From Chrysomallon squamiferum (Eukaryota; Mollusca; Gastropoda; Neomphalida; Peltospiridae), in the NCBI GenBank assembly GCA_012295275.1, contig CM022673.1, forward strand, positions 21,854,413 through 21,886,912: a DNA stretch of 32,500 bases. The letters are read 5' to 3'. Shown in pieces: positions 28,802 to 32,500 of this stretch (position 1 is its first letter; the number at the start of each line of letters is the position of its first letter). The notes under the pieces were generated by a model that was not told the DNA's origin, made no database searches, and saw only the letters and a program-made list of their open reading frames with translations. Position numbers and translations under genes: made by a program.

Positions 28802-29682
28802 AGTGTAAGTGAAAATATCCTCATACATGTTAATATTTAAATTTCTACAGACGTCCTAAAGTTGAGCGTATTGAACACGTTTATGCTGTTCCAACCACGA
28901 CCCAGGACAGCAAGTCAGCCGAACTGACACACTACTGTCAGAAAGACACCGGCAGTCTGACATACACTGACACTTTACAGAAATCACCTTACGTCGAATG
29001 CGCCTTTGCCTCCGTCTCCCAGAAACCCGTTCTCAGAGACGGCTACAGCGATGTAGCCGACTCCATTACTCAAAAACGACTTCGTTCGCCAACGTCTTCG
29101 GGGTACGCTGAAGTAGAAGATGTTTGTTCAGAGGATCATTGTCCCTGGCATCAGAAGAAGATTGTTTGCCAGAAGTCTCCAAAAACACAACATAATTTGT
29201 CTCTTCCCGGACTGTGTCGTCCAAGGGAGACAATTCCCGCAGATTCTGGGTTGTTGCCTTCATGGGACTTAACTCCGACGGGTAATCTCGATTCATTTCG
29301 AAATAACAAAATGGGAGAACGTAACGATTACGAATCTATAATGCTGCAAGGTCAGGATCAAAGCCCGTACATGCTCCATCAAGGTCACAATCACGTGGGA
29401 CTGCCAAAAAGTCCTAAAGGTGTTGTTAACAAGAGACATAAGAAAAAACAGACCATTTTCAACGGAGGAAATGAATGTTCGGATTCCCACCATCTTCCTA
29501 AAGACATTAGTCGAATGGGTGTATCTGTTTTGCCCACGTCGACGTCTTCACAAGAACAGCATGCTCATTTCTACGAAAATGCCAATAAAGTAAAAGCTCA
29601 AACGCCAACGACACCGAAAGAAACAAGAGACAATATTTACCAAAATGAACTGATTGTTACTCACAGCAAACCTATGATTTAA
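15455..29682 (+). CDS. SUEL lectin-like and CUB domain transmembrane receptor
   Basis: Seven exons (15455-15533, 24500-24736, 25584-25946, 27172-27342, 27609-27683, 28530-28605, 28851-29682) join in phase into 610 residues. Order: signal peptide 1-20; SUEL/galactose-binding lectin-like domain about 32-103 with seven Cys (32, 37, 48, 77, 83, 89, 103); CUB domain about 113-226 (GHIQSPSYP at its start); Ser/Thr-rich stalk 227-308; transmembrane helix about 310-333 followed by KRPK; cytoplasmic tail of 277 residues. It is therefore a type I surface protein, probably binding a glycan or protein ligand. The tail carries many Tyr motifs (YAVP 345, YSDV 399, SGYAEV at 419, YESI 494, YENA 575, YQNE 597) that resemble SH2 docking sites. 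SUEL and CUB pairings are known in invertebrate receptors, but I cannot name an orthologue. Start chosen because the ATGG at 15455 gives a signal peptide and the phase needed by exon 2. Confidence 0.88.
15641..15725. repeat. (CT)n microsatellite
   Basis: About 85 bases of uninterrupted CT, roughly 110 bases into receptor intron 1. Confidence 0.98.
15831..15951. repeat. (TTA)n and (TTTA)n microsatellite
   Basis: TTTATTATCTA-type sequence leads into a TTA run of about 70 bases and a short TTTA run, in receptor intron 1. Confidence 0.95.
16703..16775. repeat. (TTC)n/(TTA)n microsatellite
   Basis: A TTC run directly followed by a TTA run and then T/TTG-rich sequence to about 16825. Confidence 0.95.
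16999..17268. repeat. 38-bp minisatellite, 7 units
   Basis: Seven copies of a unit AAATGGCACACAGACTGTAC then AGTATCGCAGTGTGTGTR, nearly identical (G/A at one site before AAATGG). Each unit has CACACA and TGTGTG arms and an internal CTGTACAG palindrome, so it can fold on itself. It lies in receptor intron 1; the Cys/His-rich frames on the minus strand are repeat artefacts because 38 is not divisible by 3. Confidence 0.97.
17592..17746. repeat. TG, TA and CA tracts in inverted arrangement
   Basis: (TG)n at 17592-17636, (TA)n at 17660-17678 and (CA)n at 17705-17746. The TG and CA runs are complementary to each other across a spacer of about 70 bases. Confidence 0.95.
17826..17881 (-). CDS. Unrecognised nested gene, terminal exon candidate C
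   Basis: After acceptor TTTCTAAG it completes a split Asp codon and reads VEEISESLYCKSHKETG before TAA. It is short, so open reading here could be chance. Confidence 0.3.
17826..18675 (-). CDS. Unrecognised protein, three 3' exon candidates nested in receptor intron 1
   Basis: Three minus-strand segments fit together by phase: 18675-18571 (acceptor CCAACAG, donor GTAAGT, phase 0 to 0), 18183-18069 (acceptor ATCTAAAG, donor GTAAGT, phase 0 to 1) and 17881-17826 (acceptor TTTCTAAG, phase 1, ending in TAA). Together they encode about 91 residues: DCYFLVDVNDTSEIYQMIPD near the start, RHYDSRVRIVHGGDVQ and CYQCH in the middle, and SLYCKSHKETG at the end. The first segment has only one open phase and its composition is protein-like. 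I do not recognise the family. The upstream exons were not resolved. It may be a real nested antisense gene or a decayed copy. Confidence 0.42.
18069..18183 (-). CDS. Unrecognised nested gene, exon candidate B
   Basis: It reads KNKRHYDSRVRIVHGGDVQ, then VCYQCHTLPQLQILNADVA, ending one base into a codon at GTAAGT. The CYQC pair could bind metal, but that is speculative. The acceptor could lie three or six bases later without changing phase. Confidence 0.45.
18571..18675 (-). CDS. Unrecognised nested gene, exon candidate A
   Basis: Thirty-five codons with only one open phase, starting DCYFLVDVNDTSEIYQ and ending QSRLINILV at a strong GTAAGT donor. This is the best supported of the three nested segments. 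Confidence 0.45.
18949..19085. repeat. Degenerate CTGT/TATC tetranucleotide repeat
   Basis: Imperfect TCTG, TATC and CATC tetramers over about 130 bases in receptor intron 1. Confidence 0.85.
20920..20961. repeat. (TAA)n microsatellite
   Basis: About 40 bases of pure TAA in receptor intron 1. Confidence 0.97.
22731..22785. repeat. Poly(T)-rich tract
   Basis: A run of about 22 T is followed by G- and C-interrupted T runs. It could be the antisense of a poly(A) tail from a retroposed sequence, but no element body was recognised next to it. Confidence 0.8.
23053..23143. repeat. (TC)n microsatellite
   Basis: About 90 bases of uninterrupted TC in receptor intron 1. Confidence 0.98.
23832..24350. 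repeat. Three-copy larger tandem repeat with TAG-rich tails
   Basis: Each copy starts TCAAAYATTATTTAACT, contains CTTATCAYATTACTAAAATT and CTTTCGTTAACATAATCAT (or CCTTCG), and ends in a TAG/TTA microsatellite. Copies begin near 23832, 23992 and 24218. They are 80-90 percent alike by eye, with different microsatellite tails. Confidence 0.85.
24500..24736 (+). CDS. Receptor exon 2 (SUEL lectin-like domain)
   Basis: Acceptor ACTTTCAG and donor GTAAGT bound a single-domain exon (phase 1 to 1) for residues 27-106. CEWTMCSGRFRQTSLSC, then MCLGAKSCDV and KIRYICVN follow the SUEL pattern (Cys-rich start, C-x-G-x-x-x-C-x-V centre, Y-x-C end). The usual YGR near the sugar pocket reads YWG, so galactose or rhamnose binding is uncertain. 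Two N-glycosylation sequons lie at Asn49 and Asn57. Confidence 0.85.
25584..25946 (+). CDS. Receptor exon 3 (CUB domain)
   Basis: Acceptor AAACAAG (poor pyrimidine tract) and donor GTAATA, phase 1 to 1, residues 106-227. GHIQSPSYPAAVPANYCSWR is the classic CUB start; FVHLSVHD, CSTGHW, MFCGN and RFWLTYDG follow as expected strands. Several extra Cys are present. The whole domain is in one exon. Confidence 0.88.
25983..26018. repeat. (TAA)n microsatellite
   Basis: A short TAA run about 40 bases after the CUB exon. Confidence 0.95.
26741..26855. repeat. (TTA)n microsatellite
   Basis: About 115 bases of TTA with a few CAT/CTA interruptions, in receptor intron 3. Confidence 0.97.
27172..27342 (+). 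CDS. Receptor exon 4 (stalk)
   Basis: Acceptor CCGGTATAG and donor GTACGA, phase 1 to 1. It encodes a Ser/Thr/Pro-rich segment (VTSTPEAAVKPPLSKF at the start, MTSSTSSP at the end), typical of an O-glycosylated stalk. No domain is recognised. Confidence 0.75.
27609..27683 (+). CDS. Receptor exon 5 (juxtamembrane stalk)
   Basis: Acceptor TTATTGCAG and donor GTTGGT, phase 1 to 1, 24 whole codons plus split ends. It reads NRQYTTFTETMEEVNTESSG, polar and acidic, directly before the transmembrane exon. Confidence 0.7.
27954..28130. repeat. 33-bp minisatellite, 5 units plus a partial
   Basis: The unit starts TTGTTCTCTTCGTCTGAAAA and ends ACAGTGTGCTATG. Copies begin at 27954, 27987, 28020, 28053 and 28086, with one substitution (TTG to CTG) in the fourth. 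It lies in receptor intron 5. The length is divisible by 3, so all frames stay open across it on both strands. Confidence 0.97.
28409..28482. repeat. (TAA)n/(CAATAA)n microsatellite
   Basis: TAA and ACAATA repeats shortly before the transmembrane exon, in receptor intron 5. Confidence 0.95.
28530..28605 (+). CDS. Receptor exon 6 (transmembrane helix)
   Basis: Acceptor CATTTTCAG and donor GTAAGT, phase 1 to 2. It encodes VTIIIVVSVIGGILIV then AIVLAIIIF, an uninterrupted hydrophobic helix of about 24 residues. Basic residues follow in the next exon (KRPK), giving the type I orientation. Confidence 0.9.
28755..28801. repeat. (TTA)n microsatellite
   Basis: A TTA run in receptor intron 6, ending about 50 bases before the tail exon acceptor. 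Confidence 0.95.
28851..29682 (+). CDS. Receptor exon 7 (cytoplasmic tail)
   Basis: Acceptor TTTCTACAG. One long terminal exon encodes residues 334-610 and ends KPMI before TAA. The tail is hydrophilic with no folded domain recognised and carries at least ten Tyr, several in SH2-ligand-like contexts. SGYAEV (417-422) fits the ITIM consensus S/I/V/L-x-Y-x-x-I/V/L; YENA (575) and YQNE (597) fit the Y-x-N Grb2-type pattern. A basic run, KRHKKK, lies near residue 525. It probably acts as a phosphotyrosine signalling tail. Confidence 0.88.
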
Positions 29683-30649
29683 TAAATACCCGGAAGATAT
29701 GTGTATTAGTCTACAGATTAAATAAGGACCAGATTCAGATATCTCTTTGCCAATAACTATGTTTGCCTTTATGAAGGGAAAATCCAACAAAAAGGCAATT
29801 TTAAACTATGAAAGAGTAAATCACAATAACAGTAGCAAAACATTTCGTTCATCGTTTTGTTTGTTTTTGTTTCTTTTTTTTTTGGAAGGGAAGGGAAGGT
29901 GGAGATATATTTTTAGAAAGTATTGTCGGATTAAGAGCAATACTAAACGAAATGCAGGTGTTTCTATTCTAATAAATAAAAAAAAATGTAACAGAAAATA
30001 CAACTAAAGAAAAGTGTTTGAAATCTTTAAATGAAACGTAGCCTGATGATACAGCCCAGCAGCACGCTGGATGGTGTTTATACTGTTTAGCCTGTCTAGG
30101 ACATGCATTACATTTCTAGAGGTGACAAAAAGATCAGTCATAACAGATTTCTTTTGAAAATTATATTTTTTACGCCGTGTGCACGCTACGTTGTGCAGTT
30201 TGAGTGTAAGAAAGTATCGTTTCACTGGAAATTATGAAAGTGTGTGACTGAGAAGTAACCTTGCTATGGAAAATCAATATGTGATGTAAATTCAAGAAGT
30301 GAATCATTTACTGCCAGAGGGACAAACATAATTTGGTTTGTTGATGAGCTGAATTATTATTTAATACGTGTGAAGAATACCTTACTTTCTCAACGTACGG
30401 CTTATATGAAAGTGTGATATTTTTCTGTCAGTTGTGTCATGTTTTAATTAGTAAATACATTAACTGTTAATCGCTTTGTAGAATTTAAACTTTTTTTAGC
30501 AATGGAATTTATTTTTGTACCTTTTGCTTTAGAACAGTTAATAGTATAAAGTTACTCATTTATAAATTGTTTTCATCTTAATATATTATTATAATATTTT
30601 GCTATTTTTAAATTTCAAATTTCGTGGATGTATTTTATGCAAGAGACTG

Positions 30650-30720
<71 letters not shown>

Positions 30721-30884
30721 ATATATCAACAGACTTAGTTGTGGGACGTTTGTCTCGCTGTGTGTATGGTCAAATAAATACTTGAAAAATCGTACATACG
30801 TCTTACACATACAACAGAGTATAGTACGGAATATTTTTCTATATATTAGCAACAACTTGTAACTAAGAAGCATTGTGAAATAAA
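29683..30884 (+). other. Receptor 3' UTR candidate region
   Basis: No gene is seen after the TAA at 29680-29682. AATAAA words overlap the stop codon (29681-29686) and occur again near 30774 and at 30879-30884. The last is a plausible poly(A) signal, giving a 3' UTR of about 1.2 kb that would include the TC tract. Confidence 0.4.
30651..30717. repeat. (CT)n microsatellite
   Basis: About 67 bases of pure CT between the convergent receptor and repeat-protein genes. Confidence 0.98.
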
Positions 30885-30898
30885 GCAGATAATAATGT

Positions 30899-30904
30899 TT
30901 TATT
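30899..30904 (-). terminator. Candidate poly(A) signal of the Tyr-rich repeat gene
   Basis: AATAAA on the minus strand about 330 bases downstream of the TAA at 31235. It lies within about 15 bases of a plus-strand AATAAA at 30879-30884. Confidence 0.35.
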
Positions 30905-31178
30905 GTTCAGTGTTAGTTTAAGACAGAGGTGAAATAAGTAAAACATCGTTTGTGAAGAGGAGACAAAGTAAAACATTTCTGCTTGCGACATTCTCATAGC
31001 TTTCTATAGTAAATTTCTGAAAAGATCCAAACAACATTACAGATAGTAAATAACATAACTTAACATAATATAATTCATGTTTTTCCTTAAAATTACTCAC
31101 AAACACATATACACACACACATACACACACAAACAAAAACTTAAAAGACATCTACAAGCAAAATATTTAAAGTTTTAG

Positions 31179-31207
<29 letters not shown>
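31179..31207. repeat. (TAA)n microsatellite
   Basis: A short TAA run in the presumed 3' UTR of the Tyr-rich repeat gene. Confidence 0.95.
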
Positions 31208-31209
<2 letters not shown>

Positions 31210-31234
31210 CAGCTGTTCTATACCTTAAAACGTA

Positions 31235-31368
31235 TTAGTTAGATGTCATTTCTTCTTCCAGCTTAGTGCTGACGTCTTCTGTTATTTCACTGGTTTTGTT
31301 TGCAGCAGCCAGTGCCCTGGCTGCGTCTTCAGAGATATTTTCAAGTAGCGACGCTGCATTCCCATTTC
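31235..31368 (-). CDS. Tyr-rich repeat protein, terminal exon
   Basis: Two bases complete a Gly codon, then 43 codons and TAA. The segment is Ala/Glu-rich (SEDAARALAAANK, TKLEEEMTSN), lacks Cys and aromatic residues, and probably forms an amphipathic helix. Confidence 0.8.
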
Positions 31369-32500
31369 CTGAAAATAATCCATGAAATATATCTTGCTAC
31401 GGTTTAAGCACTTTATCATAGGAAAACTAGACACCATAGCAAAGTGTCTTTAACAACAATGTGCTTAATGAAAATGTCAAAGAGAATTTAAACAAAGCGG
31501 AGTGCTGTACACGTTATTAGCTTTCAATGAACTACTAGTACCTCTACTAACGCTAAACAGTTTGGATAAAGTGTACATCTGAATAAATAAGTTTTTGATA
31601 TGTAAACTGGATCTAACCAACTTTCAAAACATTCAGAAATGACAGATAAATATGTAAAAACTATCAGACAGAAAAAACGAGATGTTCTTACCTGTTTTGT
31701 TTGTGTTTCCGGACTCATTTTTGATTTCGTTATGATAGATTGATACTGTGTCATAATAGTTGTCGTAAGACTTGTGTGGATTCGGTGTCATTTCATTGTA
31801 ATAAGATTTGTCTTTGTCTGGTGTGGAGTCGTTGTAATCATTTGGTGTTGTTTCATCGTGTCTGTAATAGTCTGGTGTTGTTCCTTCATGCCAGTAAAAG
31901 TCTGGTGTTGTTTCGCCGTGTCTGTAATAGTCTGGTGTTGTTCCTTCATGCCAGTAAAAGTCTGGTGTTGTTTCGCCGTGTCTGTAATAGTCTGGTGTTG
32001 TTTCTTTGTATCTGTAATAGTCTGGTGTTGTTTCGCCGTGTCTGTAATAGTCTGGTGTTGTTTCTTTGTATCTGTAATAGTATGGTGTTGTTTCGTCGTG
32101 TCTGTAATAGTCTGGTGTTGTTTCTTCGTGTCTGTAAAAGTCTGGTGTTGTTTCGTCGTGTCTGTAGTAGTCTGGTGTTGTTTCGTCGTGTCTGTAATGG
32201 TCTGGTGTTGTTTCGTCGTGTCTGTAATGGTCTGGTGTTGTTTCGTCGTGTCTGTAATAGTCTGGTGTTGTTTCATCGTGTCTGTAATGGTCTGTTGTTG
32301 TTTCTTTGTATCTGTAATAGTCTGGTGTTGTTTCTTCGTGCCTGTAATAGTCTGGTGTTGTTTCGTCGTGTCTGTAAAAGTCTGGTGTTGTTTCGTCGTG
32401 TCTGTAATGGTCTGGTGTTGTTTCATCGTGTCTGTAATAGTCTGGTGTTGTTTCGTCGTGTCTGTAAAAGTCTGGTGTTGTTTCTTTGTATCTGTAATAG
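31235..32500 (-). CDS. Tyr-rich decapeptide-repeat protein, 5' end off window
   Basis: Two minus-strand exons are visible: one from beyond the right edge to 31692 (donor GTAAGA) and the terminal exon 31368-31235 (acceptor TTTTCAG, stop TAA). They join in phase 1 to give the last 313 residues. The first part is about 22 tandem decapeptides of consensus PDYYRHDETT with variants such as PDFYRHEETT, PDYYRYKETT, PDHYRHDETT and PDFYWHEGTT, so about 20 percent Tyr. After the array comes a unique segment with more Tyr (KSYYNEM, KSYDNYYDTVSIYHNE). The C-terminus, ASLLENISEDAARALAAANK then ITEDVSTKLEEEM, is probably helical. Frame choice rests on splicing: only this frame runs into an open terminal exon. 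The family is not recognised. Tyr-rich repeats occur in byssal, adhesive and shell-matrix proteins of molluscs, but no signal peptide is visible here, so that role is speculative. Confidence 0.8.
31692..32500 (-). CDS. Tyr-rich repeat protein, repeat exon (partial)
   Basis: The whole visible repeat array plus a non-repeat tail of about 50 codons is a single uninterrupted exon ending KNESGNTNKT and one base at donor GTAAGA. It is open to the window edge, so the true start and the number of repeats are unknown. Confidence 0.8.
31841..32500 (-). repeat. 30-bp coding tandem repeat, about 22 units
   Basis: On the plus strand the unit reads TCTGTAATAGTCTGGTGTTG then TTTCGTCGTG; it is the coding array of the Tyr-rich protein. 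A 60-base higher-order pair (31861-31920 and 31921-31980) is repeated exactly. The array reaches the window edge. Confidence 0.98.

Noticed and set aside
31788-32426. ATG-initiated minus-strand frame across the 30-bp array reading QTITDTTKQH repeats
   Set aside because: The array length is a multiple of 3, so several frames stay open. This one does not continue through the splice donor at 31692 into the terminal exon; the PDYYRHDETT frame does.

Overview
This is an AT-rich eukaryotic (metazoan) genomic window with spliced genes, canonical GT-AG introns of about 240 to 9000 bases, and very many microsatellites and minisatellites. No bacterial-type operons, ribosome binding sites or viral genome layout are visible. 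The gene families (astacin protease, core 1 galactosyltransferase, SUEL-lectin/CUB receptor, a Tyr-rich repetitive protein) and the repeat texture suggest a lophotrochozoan, most likely a mollusc. That placement is inference; no mitochondrial or rRNA marker is present.

Layout. (1) 1-465: a 31-bp minisatellite, about 15 units. (2) 646-5689, minus strand: an astacin-family metalloprotease in seven phase-consistent exons (signal peptide, RRKR processing site, HExxH zinc motif). Its 3' end lies off the left edge. (3) 6178-6264, minus strand: an orphan exon-like segment. (4) 6265-9726: no supportable gene. (5) 9916-12051, minus strand: a complete three-exon C1GALT1-like core 1 beta-1,3-galactosyltransferase of 329 residues. 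(6) 12052-15454: intergenic, with long TC, TAG and CAG tracts. (7) 15455-29682, plus strand: a complete seven-exon type I membrane protein of 610 residues (signal peptide, SUEL lectin-like domain, CUB domain, stalk, transmembrane helix, 277-residue Tyr-motif-rich tail). Its 9-kb first intron contains three phase-consistent minus-strand exon candidates (17826-18675) of an unrecognised protein. (8) 31235 to beyond 32500, minus strand: the 3' end of a gene for a Tyr-rich protein built from about 22 or more decapeptide repeats of consensus PDYYRHDETT. It converges on the receptor gene.

The genes do not form an operon. They share no obvious pathway beyond mostly being predicted to enter the secretory route: a secreted protease, a Golgi O-glycosylation enzyme and a cell-surface receptor. 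The localisation of the repeat protein is unknown because its N-terminus is missing. Exon calls rest on splice-site consensus, reading-phase continuity and family resemblance read by eye; no database search was run.
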